Positions 38,772 through 45,471 of a DNA stretch of 45,471 nucleotides are shown here, one piece after another; positions within the stretch are counted from its first letter, which is position 1, and each line of letters opens with the position of its first letter. The DNA lies in the NCBI RefSeq assembly GCF_030165005.1, contig NZ_JASNNW010000029.1, positions 1-45,471 of the forward strand, written 5' to 3'. The translations under genes were made by a program, and so were the position numbers. The stretch is from Blastococcus capsensis. GTDB lineage: Bacteria > Actinomycetota > Actinomycetes > Mycobacteriales > Geodermatophilaceae. The notes under the pieces were generated by a model. It had not been told where the DNA came from and did not search any database. It worked only from the letters and a program-made list of their open reading frames with translations.

Positions 38772-40144
38772 CGGGCGCTCCTCGCGTCGTGCAGGGCGGC
38801 CACGGCCTGCACGAAGACCTCCGGGGGTGCCGTCACGATGCCGGCGCCGATCTGACCGACCCCGGCCTCGCGGTGCGCGATGCCGGTGTTGATGACCGGG
38901 AGGACGCCGGTGTCGAGGACCTTGAGCACGTCGATGCCGCTCGGGCTGCCCGCGAAGTTCAACGGTGGCAGCGGGAACGCCGGGTGCGGGGCCAGCGTGA
39001 TGCGCCGCATCGAGCGGGTCGTGGCCAGGGCGTCGTCCGGGGTGCCGCCGACGAACCGGGTGATCGCCGGGGACGCCGCCATGGCGAATCCGCCGATGCC
39101 CAGCGTCTCGGTGATGGCGGAGTCGCCGAGATCGGGGTTGGCGTCCTCGATGCCGTACCCGGGGAAGAACAGACCGTCCGCCGGGCCGACCGGCGCGGTG
39201 AACCACCGCTCGCCGGTGCCGGCCACCCGGAGCCCGAACTCGACGCCGTTGCGTGCCATGGCCGTGACCAGCGTCGAGTGCTCGATGCCGACCGCGGCGT
39301 CCAGGGCGAGCTTGGCTCCGGCCATCGACAGGTTCAGCGCGAAGTGGTCGTTGCCCGCGAGGAACTGCAGCACCTCGACGCCGCGGGGCAGCCCGGCGAG
39401 GACGGGAGCCAGGCGGCGGGTCAGCAGGCTCGTCGCCGCGACGTTGCGGTTGTGCCCCTCGTCGCCCATCGCCAGCGCCTGGCCGAACAACGCCGTCACG
39501 TCGACCGGCTCGCGGCCGCGGAGGGCCTCGTCCAGGACCGGGCCGAGGACGTCCCGCATCCACGTCAGGCGGGTGATGACCTCGTCGTCGAAGGCGCCGA
39601 AGCGCAGCACCTTGCCCAGCCCCTCGTTGAGTGAGGTGAAGGCCTGGCGTCCGCCGTCCTCCACGACGAACACCGGCATGGAGGGCGCCAGCACGCCGGC
39701 CATCGGCCCGACCGCGCCGGAGTGATGGCAGGGGGACACGGGGATCCGCCCGGACCGCAGCTGCGCCTCGGCGTCCTCGGCGTCCGATGCCCAGCCCTCG
39801 AACAGCGCCGCCCCGATGAGCGCGCCCAGCATCGGGCCGCACATGCGCGCCACCTCGATCGGTGGCCCGGCGTGCAGGAGGGTCCGTCCCTCGGCGATGC
39901 CCGGCACGACCTCGCGCGCCGAGCGGACCCGCACCAGCCGCGGGCGGACCGCGTGCACGGCGGCGATGGCACGTTCGTTGGCCTGCCGGGTCAGCTCGTC
40001 GTCGAGGCTGACGGCGCTGCGGGCCGCCTCCGCGTCCCCGAATGCAGGGGGGCGCCAGTCGAGCTGGACGACGTCGGCGGCGGGCACGCCCTCGACGATG
40101 AGCGGCAACCCGACGTTGAGCACCCGAACTCCTCCGGTGATCAT
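38768..40144 (-). CDS. ylbE: DUF1116 protein (YlbE/AllG type), carbamoyltransferase subunit
   Basis: 458 residues. Full-length DUF1116: GPPIEVARMCGPMLGALIGA, RIPVSPCHHSGAVGPMAGVL, AMGDEGHNRNVAATSLLTRR, FLAGNDHFALNLSMAGAKLA and IGGFAMAASPAITRFVGG. In E. coli the FdrA, YlbE and YlbF proteins (AllF, AllG, AllH) together form the oxamate carbamoyltransferase of anaerobic allantoin breakdown. Conserved His, Asn and Cys residues in these blocks are candidate active-site residues (inference). Start ATG 40144 overlaps the fdrA stop (ATGA). Confidence 0.88.
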   Translation of the reverse strand: MITGGVRVLNVGLPLIVEGVPAADVVQLDWRPPAFGDAEAARSAVSLDDELTRQANERAIAAVHAVRPRLVRVRSAREVVPGIAEGRTLLHAGPPIEVARMCGPMLGALIGAALFEGWASDAEDAEAQLRSGRIPVSPCHHSGAVGPMAGVLAPSMPVFVVEDGGRQAFTSLNEGLGKVLRFGAFDDEVITRLTWMRDVLGPVLDEALRGREPVDVTALFGQALAMGDEGHNRNVAATSLLTRRLAPVLAGLPRGVEVLQFLAGNDHFALNLSMAGAKLALDAAVGIEHSTLVTAMARNGVEFGLRVAGTGERWFTAPVGPADGLFFPGYGIEDANPDLGDSAITETLGIGGFAMAASPAITRFVGGTPDDALATTRSMRRITLAPHPAFPLPPLNFAGSPSGIDVLKVLDTGVLPVINTGIAHREAGVGQIGAGIVTAPPEVFVQAVAALHDARSAR

Positions 40145-41652
40145 GCGGTCTCCTGACTGTGCAACTGGGTGGACTCGGTGGTCAGGGAGCCGGTCACGCG
40201 GGCCACGGCGTAGCGCGCCGCGGCGGCGTTGGACGGCTGGAGCACGACGCCGGCTTCCCGCAGGATCCGGCGCTGCGCGGCGATGTCCTGCGGATCCGCG
40301 GCGGTACCGCAGACCGACCCGACGACGACGAGGTCGCGGCCGTCGGCGGCGGCCGTCGTGCGGGCGCTGCGCACGGCATCGGCCAGTGGGGTGGCCGGAT
40401 CGGCGCTCGCGCCGAACCCGAGGACGAGGTCGACCAGGACCAGGCCGACGTCGCGCTGGGCGCCGGCCTCGGCGACCCGGTCGGCTCGCGCCGACGGATC
40501 GATCATGGGATGGGGACGGCCGGCGGTGTACTGGTCGTCGCCCAGATCCAGGATCTCGGCCTGCACGCCCGCCCGGCCCAGCACGACCTTGGCCTCGGAG
40601 GCCAGCGTGCCTCCGGTATAGAGCCCCAGGACTCGGCCCGGCAGGGGAGTGGACGAGCCATCCTCGTCCCCGCCATCGCGCGGGAGGGTCAACGGCTTCT
40701 TGGCGAGTGCGGCGGCCGCGGCGGCTCCACCCTCCAGGGTGCCGCGGACCGCCACCGGTCCGTCGGCATCGGCCTCGCCGAGCAGGCAGGCCACCACGGG
40801 CTTGCCCAGCCGTTCGAGCCGCGCCAGCAGCCGCTCGGCCACCTCGGGCGCCGGCGGCTTGGAGACGACGACGACGATCTCGCTCGCGTCGTCCGCGGCG
40901 ACCAGGTCCAGCGCCAGGTTCGTCATGAGGCCGCCGACCTGGCCGGACAGGTCTCGGCCGCCGACCCCGATGAGCTGCGAGATCCCCGAACCGGCGGCGT
41001 CCAGCAAGCAGGACACCTCCTGGGCTCCCGTACCGGAGGCCGCGACGATCGCCACGGGGCCGGAACGGACGGCGTTGGCGAAGCCGAGCGGGACCCCGTC
41101 GAGGACGGCGGTGCCGCAGTCGGGCCCCATGAGCAGCAGCCGGCGGTCGACCGCCATGCGCTTGAGCCGGACCTCGTCCTGCAGCGACACGTTGTCCGAG
41201 AAGCAGAAGACGTGCAGCCCCTGCCGGAGCGCCTGCTCGACGACCACCGGCGCGTAGGTGCCGGGCGTGGAGACGGTCGCGAGCGTGGCCTCGCCGGTGA
41301 CGTCAAGTCCCTCGGCGATGGTCTGGGGGGCGACCTCCGTCGACGAGCCGCCACCGCGCTGCTCGGCGGATGTGAGGCCGGCCTCGGCCGCCTCCAGGGC
41401 ATCGGTCGCCGTCGCCTCGTCGGCGGCCCGCACGACGAGGACCAGGTCGTCGGGGGCGGCGGTGAGGTCGGGCGGCAGCATCTGTGAGCGGCCCAGGATC
41501 TCGAGGTTGCCCGGGGTGGCCATCACTGCTCCGGCACGGAGCACCCCCTCCCGCTTCTCGATGCTCGAGGCGAGCGCCATCAGGGCGACCGAGTCCCGGT
41601 ACAGGCGGGGGAAGACCTTGGCCTGCAGCGTCTCGGTATGGGGTGAGCTCAT
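40141..41652 (-). CDS. fdrA: FdrA family protein (AllF type), carbamoyltransferase subunit
   Basis: 503 residues. FdrA resembles the alpha subunit of succinyl-CoA synthetase: a Rossmann-like part with LLLMGPDCGTAVLDGVPLGF, GPVAIVAASGTGAQEVSCLL and SQLIGVGGRDLSGQVGGLMT, then a second domain starting VLGLYTGGTLASEAKVVL and containing RPHPMIDPSARADRV. The N-terminus (VFPRLYRDSVALMALASSIE) is typical of FdrA. By analogy with E. coli it forms the carbamoyltransferase with DUF1116 and DUF2877, moving a carbamoyl group to phosphate in the catabolic direction. AGGAGT precedes the ATG, which overlaps the DUF2877 stop. Confidence 0.9.
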   Translation of the reverse strand: MSSPHTETLQAKVFPRLYRDSVALMALASSIEKREGVLRAGAVMATPGNLEILGRSQMLPPDLTAAPDDLVLVVRAADEATATDALEAAEAGLTSAEQRGGGSSTEVAPQTIAEGLDVTGEATLATVSTPGTYAPVVVEQALRQGLHVFCFSDNVSLQDEVRLKRMAVDRRLLLMGPDCGTAVLDGVPLGFANAVRSGPVAIVAASGTGAQEVSCLLDAAGSGISQLIGVGGRDLSGQVGGLMTNLALDLVAADDASEIVVVVSKPPAPEVAERLLARLERLGKPVVACLLGEADADGPVAVRGTLEGGAAAAAALAKKPLTLPRDGGDEDGSSTPLPGRVLGLYTGGTLASEAKVVLGRAGVQAEILDLGDDQYTAGRPHPMIDPSARADRVAEAGAQRDVGLVLVDLVLGFGASADPATPLADAVRSARTTAAADGRDLVVVGSVCGTAADPQDIAAQRRILREAGVVLQPSNAAAARYAVARVTGSLTTESTQLHSQETA

Positions 41653-42617
41653 GCACTACTCCTCTGTGGGGTCGGTTCCGGGGTCGGTTCCGTGCGTCGG
41701 CGGGTCGGGCGAGGGACGAGCGCGGCCAGCGAGCCCGCCACCCCGGTGGCGAGATCCACCCCCGAGGTGGCGCCCCGGTTGCGCGCCCCCGCGACGGCGG
41801 CCGGCGCCGCCGCCGGGTCGGAGAGCGCGGCGACCAGCAGGTGGACGTGCTCACCGAACTCGCCCGCGATCGCCGCGGTGAGGTCGTGGCGGGAGATGGT
41901 CGTCGTCCGGCCGAACAGCGGGCGGAGCCGGTCGCCGAGCAGCGCCCGCGCGGCGTGGGCGGCGGACCCGGGGAGCAGGGATCCCGTGGCCGCGTCCAGC
42001 CCCGCCAGCACGCCCACGATGACGTCGTCACCGGCGGGGGTCGCCCCCGGTCCGGCGCCGACGAGCCGGGACAGCAGGTGCGTGACCCGCTCCCCGTCGG
42101 CGGCGAGCGCCGCGCGCAGCAGCGGACCGGCCAGTGCCCGTGACGGCCGCGGGTCCATGACGTCATCGACGGCGCCGGACCCGACCTGGTCCGCGCGGAG
42201 CAGGGCGACGAGTCGACGTACGGCGCGGGGATCGACGGCGGCCGGCCGGATGCGCAGGTCGACCCTGAAGATCCCGTCCGAAGGGATGGCGCGCCACGCG
42301 CCGAAGTCCACCTCCGCAGGTCCTTGGGAAGAACCGGCCAATGTGGCGGTCACCGCAGCGAAAGAGTGCTCGTCCGGCAGGCACACGCCGCCCGGCACGA
42401 GGCCGCGGCCCGGGGACGTCACCCCCAGCAGTCGCTGGCCCGGACCGCCGGGCGCGGACCGGAGAATGGCTGCCGACTGTCCGACATGGACGACGTGCCA
42501 GGCCGGCGCAGCCTCCCAGGGGGGCTGGCCGGTCGGGATGCGAACCCGCTCAGGAGCCGCGAGTGGCAGGCTTGGCACGCCCCCGAATGTAGGGAGGACG
42601 AGGTCGATTGGCAGCAT
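41649..42617 (-). CDS. ylbF: DUF2877 protein (YlbF/AllH type), carbamoyltransferase subunit
   Basis: 322 residues from ATG 42617; the frame stays open to GTG 42680, but that start would overlap pucR. The DUF2877 signature lies in the second half: LLSRLVGAGPGATPAGDDVI followed by VGVLAGLDAATG, and later RTTTISRHDLTAAIAGEFGE. It is the third subunit of the FdrA-type system. A Pro/Thr/Arg-rich tail (about 20 residues) ends the protein. First gene of the six-gene minus-strand operon, divergent from pucR across 55 bases. Confidence 0.85.
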   Translation of the reverse strand: MLPIDLVLPTFGGVPSLPLAAPERVRIPTGQPPWEAAPAWHVVHVGQSAAILRSAPGGPGQRLLGVTSPGRGLVPGGVCLPDEHSFAAVTATLAGSSQGPAEVDFGAWRAIPSDGIFRVDLRIRPAAVDPRAVRRLVALLRADQVGSGAVDDVMDPRPSRALAGPLLRAALAADGERVTHLLSRLVGAGPGATPAGDDVIVGVLAGLDAATGSLLPGSAAHAARALLGDRLRPLFGRTTTISRHDLTAAIAGEFGEHVHLLVAALSDPAAAPAAVAGARNRGATSGVDLATGVAGSLAALVPRPTRRRTEPTPEPTPQRSSA

Positions 42618-42672
42618 CCGAATCGGACCGTCTTCCAGGCGGAGGATGTCCGGAAGGGACAAGGAGGTACGC
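42618..42672. promoter_or_regulatory. Divergent control region between the operon and pucR
   Basis: Only 55 bases separate the ATG of the DUF2877 gene from the GTG of pucR. TCCGA-A-TCGGA (42617-42627) is a perfect 5-bp dyad touching the operon start. CTTCC (42632-42636) and GGAAG (42652-42656) form a wider dyad. AAGGAGG at 42661-42667 is the pucR ribosome site. Two promoters in so small a space must overlap, so at least one transcript probably starts within the opposite gene or is near-leaderless. Confidence 0.5.
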
Positions 42673-44193
42673 GTGAGCACCGTGACCGTGCGGGAGGTTC
42701 TGACCCTGGCGCCGCTCCACGGGGCCTACGTCGTGGCGGGCGAGGCCGGCCTGGACCGTGTCGTGTCCGGTGCGAACGTCATGGAGGTGCCCGACATCGA
42801 GGCGTACGTCAAAGAAGGCGAACTCCTGCTGACCACCGGCTATCCCGTGCACGAACGGCCCGAGCGGTTGGTGGAGATGCTCCCTGCCCTGGTCTCCCGG
42901 GGGCTGGCCGCGCTCGCCATCAAACCTCTGCGCTACCTGGGGAGGCTGCCGGATCGGTTGCTCAGCGAGGCCGAACGCCTGCAGTTCCCCGTCCTCGTAT
43001 TGCCCGATCACACCTCCTTCAACGAGGTGATCGGGGCTGTGCTCGCCGTCGTACTGGCCGAGTACGGCGCCGAACCGGGTGGTGCGGAGGTCATCAGGGA
43101 GCGGTTGACGGGCATCGCTCTCACCGGGGGTGGGCTGGAGGAGATCGCCCGCACGCTCGCAGTGACGCTGGACCGCGAGGTCACCATGGTCGACCACGAG
43201 GACATCGTGCTCGGGCGAGGAACGCCCCGGAGCGAGTCGAACGCCGGGCAATCCGGCGGCATCCCGGAGACCAGCCCATGGGTTTTTCCCATCACCGTGG
43301 CCGGCGCTCAGCGGGGCCGGATCCTCGTTGGTGGGTCGGACGAGCCGACCCTGGGGCACCGCCGGCTCATCCGTCAGGCCTGCTTCGCCGCAGGAATGCA
43401 CATCGCTCAGGCGCTGGCGAGCCTCGAACTGGATCGGCGGCTGCGGGCGCTGTTCCTCGAGGAGCTGGTGACAGGCCCGAGCATCGACGAGCCGATGCTG
43501 CAGCAGCGGTCCCGTCTCTTCGGCTGGGACCTCAGCGGTCCACACGTGGTGCTGATCGGGCAGTGTTCGGCGGAGTTGTCGGACGCGCAGATCGCGGGGG
43601 CTGCACGGCGGACGCTGCCCTCTGGCGCGCTGGCATGGTCGCGCGGGCAGGAAGTCGTCGCCGTGGTGCCGGTCCGGGAGCCACCCACCAGCGCAGCCGT
43701 TGGGCGCGGCCTGGGGAAACCCACACTCGAGGAGCGCTGGCGGAGAACACTGCTCGAACTCGGACCGGACGCGGTCATCGTCGCAGTCGGTTCCATGGCG
43801 CAGGAGCCGAAAGACCTAGCAGGCAGTCACGCTTCGGCCCGGGCCGCACTGCGCATCGCCGGAGTCACCGGCAGGGACGTCGTCCGGAACGACGATCTGG
43901 CGCTCGAGCGGCTGCTCCTCGCTGTCCCTGGTGAACTGCTGAGGGAATTCGTGGAGCGAGAGATCGGATCCCTCGTCGCATACGACGCCGAGGTCGGCGG
44001 CGACCTGTGCGGCACGTTGGCGGCCTACCTTGGCGTGGGGAACGGAGCGGAGGCCGCGCGGCGCCTCTTCATTCACTACAACACCGTGAAGCACCGGATC
44101 GCCCGCATCGCGGAACTGACGGGAGCGGATCTGCACGACCCCCGTGCACGGCTGAGGCTGGCCTTCGCGTTGGAGGCGCGCACACTGCTCTAG
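42673..44193 (+). CDS. pucR: PucR-family transcriptional regulator
   Basis: 506 residues. The N-terminal PucR domain (about 1-125: VREVLTLAPLHGAYVVAGEA, then VPDIEAYVKEGELLLTTGYP) senses a metabolite. A central GGDEF-like/linker region follows (HVVLIGQCSAELSDAQIAGA). The C-terminal HTH_30 domain reads LAAYLGVGNGAEAARRLFIH and YNTVKHRIARIAELTG. Family members control purine, allantoin or amine catabolism. The divergent position makes it the likely regulator of the neighbouring operon. The strong AAGGAGG supports GTG 42673. Confidence 0.92.
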   Translation: MSTVTVREVLTLAPLHGAYVVAGEAGLDRVVSGANVMEVPDIEAYVKEGELLLTTGYPVHERPERLVEMLPALVSRGLAALAIKPLRYLGRLPDRLLSEAERLQFPVLVLPDHTSFNEVIGAVLAVVLAEYGAEPGGAEVIRERLTGIALTGGGLEEIARTLAVTLDREVTMVDHEDIVLGRGTPRSESNAGQSGGIPETSPWVFPITVAGAQRGRILVGGSDEPTLGHRRLIRQACFAAGMHIAQALASLELDRRLRALFLEELVTGPSIDEPMLQQRSRLFGWDLSGPHVVLIGQCSAELSDAQIAGAARRTLPSGALAWSRGQEVVAVVPVREPPTSAAVGRGLGKPTLEERWRRTLLELGPDAVIVAVGSMAQEPKDLAGSHASARAALRIAGVTGRDVVRNDDLALERLLLAVPGELLREFVEREIGSLVAYDAEVGGDLCGTLAAYLGVGNGAEAARRLFIHYNTVKHRIARIAELTGADLHDPRARLRLAFALEARTLL

Positions 44194-44267
44194 AAGCCTG
44201 CCGAAAAGATCCCATTGTCGAAGGGGTAGAGCGTCGGCGATTTCGGGCTCTTGGGACTGCCCAGACT

Positions 44268-44541
44268 TCAGTTGACTCTGTGCGGTAGGTGGAATGAGGC
44301 CGCGTGAGCGGCCTTGGCCAGTGCCTCGAATTCGATGTGGGTCATGCGGCCGAGGGTGTCCTGGCGTCGGCGGCGGTGGTAGGTCTTCTCGATCCAGACG
44401 ACGATCGCCAGGCGTAGCTGCTCGCGGATGGCCCAGCGCTGGCGGTTGAGGACGTTCTTCTGCAGCAGGCTGGAGAGGACTCCATGGCGGCGTTGTCCGC
44501 GCATGCTCCGACCCGGCCCATGGTGGAGTTGACCCGCTTCG
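44268..44541 (-). pseudogene. IS3-family OrfB transposase, 3' remnant
   Basis: The minus strand encodes the last part of an IS3-type integrase: GRVGACADNAAMES, then after a one-base loss near 44478 LLQKNVLNRQRWAIREQLRL, VVWIEKTYHRRRRQDTLGRM and THIEFEALA. The catalytic core is missing. Its 5' side joins directly to a copy of the IS leader that forms a palindrome with the plus-strand copy. 44194-44267 shows nothing else. Confidence 0.85.
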
Positions 44542-44542
44542 G

Positions 44543-44583
44543 ACGACCCCTTCCTTGGGCTTTCAGCCCAAGGAAGGGGTCGT
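44543..44583. repeat. Perfect 19-bp inverted repeat with 3-base loop
   Basis: ACGACCCCTTCCTTGGGCT (44543-44561), loop TTC, AGCCCAAGGAAGGGGTCGT (44565-44583). The right arm contains the ribosome site (AAGGAAGGGG) of the orfA start at 44585. The two arms look like two head-to-head copies of the same IS3 leader. Confidence 0.85.
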
Positions 44584-44584
44584 G

Positions 44585-44826
44585 ATGGGCCGACCAAGCA
44601 AGTTATCCCCCGAGTTCCGGGAGCAGGCCGTGGAGTTGGTGAAAGCGACCGGCAAGACGGTCGCCGAAGTGGCTCGTGACCTGCAGATGAACGACACGAG
44701 GTTGGGCAACTGGGTCAAGGCCGACCGGGCCCACCGCAAGACCGCCCCGGTCGTCGACGCGGTGACCATGGCGGTGCACCGCCGCGGCGGCCGGGTGCCC
44801 GGCGTGATCCACCCGAAGCTCCTCGC
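44585..44826 (+). pseudogene. IS3-family OrfA start joined to an OrfB fragment
   Basis: ATG 44585 begins a standard IS3 OrfA helix-turn-helix: MGRPSKLSPEFREQAVELVK, TVAEVARDLQMNDTRLGNWV, KADRAHRK. At about 44745 it switches in frame to an OrfB core piece (VVDAVTMAVHRRGGRVPGVI), where HSDRG would follow but does not. The frame then runs on through tRNA-like sequence to 45064 without meaning. An internal deletion of the element explains this. Confidence 0.8.
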
Positions 44827-44850
44827 GACCTGGGCGATCGACTGGTCGTC

Positions 44851-44888
44851 AACGCAGGGTTACTGGTTCAAGTCCAGTCGGGGAAGCC
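44851..44888 (+). other. tRNA 3'-end fragment, probable right attachment site of the island
   Basis: The sequence has a complete T-arm (ACTGG-TTCAAGT-CCAGT), an acceptor 3' strand CGGGGAA, G and CCA, but no 5' half. Over 36 bases it matches the tRNA-Asn 3' end (34302-34337) at 31 positions; two of the five differences form a compensating pair in the T-stem. Together with the integrase remnant after tRNA-Asn this fits attL/attR of an old element. Confidence 0.65.
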
Positions 44889-44999
44889 AAATCGTGCCTC
44901 TCACCAGCAATTCCGCCGGTCAGGGGTCTTCGACTTCCGCGGGGTGGGAGGGTGAGAACCCGACTCGCTCCCGACTTCCATTGCTCATGTTGCGCTCTC

Positions 45000-45018
45000 A
45001 GAGCGTGTCCGGGAACTG
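45000..45018 (+). repeat. IS left terminal inverted repeat (IRL)
   Basis: AGAGCGTGTCCGGGAACTG matches the IRR at 268-286 at 17 of 19 positions in inverted orientation. It lies 78 bases upstream of the transposase start. The stretch 44889-44999 before it shows no gene. Confidence 0.75.
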
Positions 45019-45043
45019 GGCGTGTCCGCGCGGGCGGGAAGGC

Positions 45044-45093
45044 GGACTCCTGGTAGGGCGGTAGGTGTCTACGCCACCACCTACCAGGAGTCC
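45044..45093 (+). promoter_or_regulatory. Long hairpin sequestering the transposase ribosome site
   Basis: GGACTCCTGGTAGG (45044-45057) pairs perfectly with CCTACCAGGAGTCC (45080-45093). The right arm holds AGGAG (45086-45090), the ribosome site of the GTG start at 45096. Transcripts entering from outside the IS would fold and hide the start; a transcript starting inside would not. This is the logic known from IS10 and others. Confidence 0.65.
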
Positions 45094-45095
45094 TG

Positions 45096-45471
45096 GTGTC
45101 ATCTTCCCCGACTTGCACGTGTGCGTCCTGCCCGGCCAACAGCACCACCGGTAGCGACCGGCGATCGGGGCTTCCGCGCTGCCAGGTGTATCCGTCCTCG
45201 GCGACCACCGACGCCCAGTGGGCGCTCATCGAGCCGCTGCTGCCGCCGCCGGGCAACGCCGCCGGGCGCGGTGGCCGCTCGGAGAAGCACGACCGCCGCC
45301 TGCTCGTGGACGCCATCTTCTACCTGGTCAGAGGCGGAATCACCTGGCGTGAACTGCCCCGCGAGTTCCCACCCCGCTCCACGGTCTGGGACACCTTCAC
45401 CCGCTGGGTGCGCAGCGGAGCCTGGGCTCGCCTCCACGACGCGCTGCGTGACCAGCTACGGGTACGCCTGG
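45096..45471 (+). CDS. IS5-family transposase, N-terminal part (cut by window edge)
   Basis: About 125 residues from GTG 45096, with AGGAG five bases upstream, open to the window end. It contains the DUF4096-type N-terminus of IS5 transposases: TTDAQWALIEPLLPPPGNAA, KHDRRLLVDAIFYLVRGGIT, WRELPREFPPRSTVWDTFTR. The first 30 or so residues are an unusual Ser/Cys-rich lead. The DDE domain is beyond the edge. Same IS type and orientation as the 3' end at 1-286. Confidence 0.85.
   Translation, partial: MSSSPTCTCASCPANSTTGSDRRSGLPRCQVYPSSATTDAQWALIEPLLPPPGNAAGRGGRSEKHDRRLLVDAIFYLVRGGITWRELPREFPPRSTVWDTFTRWVRSGAWARLHDALRDQLRVRL

Noticed and set aside
44585..45064. 160-codon gene
   Set aside because: The frame begins as IS3 OrfA, jumps to an OrfB piece, then runs through a tRNA fragment and an IS terminal repeat. 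It is a scar, not a gene.

Overview
The window is 45.5 kb of very GC-rich DNA. Its gene order (Rv2375-like gene, hrcA, dnaJ2, rsmE, then phoH, ybeY, CBS protein, degenerate deaminase, era, recO, uppS, glyS, then dnaG) is the conserved actinobacterial backbone, matching the Mycobacterium tuberculosis Rv2375-Rv2357 region in content and order. GTG starts, overlapping ATGA stop/start junctions and protein style suggest a high-GC actinobacterium of the Geodermatophilaceae type (Blastococcus, Geodermatophilus or Modestobacter). That family assignment is inference.

Layout. 1-286: 3' end of an IS5-type insertion sequence. 286-3850: heat-shock group (CIRCE site, hrcA, dnaJ2) and rsmE. 3965-7340 (minus): three-gene phosphonate/selenate-type ABC importer. 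7599-12323: branched-chain amino-acid-type ABC importer with a LivM-LivG fusion. Both importers sit between rsmE and the HIT gene, where the backbone is otherwise continuous. 12331-12522: three tandem 64-bp units of a dispersed repeat. 12542-24401: HIT protein, enoyl-CoA hydratase, PhoH carrying an intein with class 3 hallmarks, YbeY, CBS protein, deaminase-like protein, Era, RecO, UppS, ABM protein, membrane protein and GlyS. 24446-25531: an AbiEi-like/DUF559 gene flanked by two related palindromes. 25754-34125: DusB, membrane proteins, pyruvate phosphate dikinase, DUF218 protein and primase.

34264-44888 looks like an old integrated island. It begins at an intact tRNA-Asn(GTT), followed at once by a broken tyrosine integrase, and ends in IS3 debris and a second copy of the tRNA 3' end. 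Its cargo is one tight minus-strand operon: DUF2877, FdrA, DUF1116, carbamate kinase, an isochorismatase-fold cysteine hydrolase resembling biuret hydrolase, and a purine-permease-like transporter. A PucR-type regulator is divergent. Every junction but one is an ATGA overlap. The first four genes correspond to the E. coli oxamate carbamoyltransferase system (FdrA/YlbE/YlbF) with its carbamate kinase. The permease carries at its C-terminus a domain like the C-terminal domain of allophanate hydrolase (AtzF). Together this suggests import and phosphorolytic, ATP-yielding breakdown of a carbamoylated nitrogen compound (oxalurate, biuret or allophanate are candidates). This operon is the most interesting part of the window.

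44990-45471: 5' end of a second IS of the same type as at the left edge, so both window ends lie in copies of one IS.
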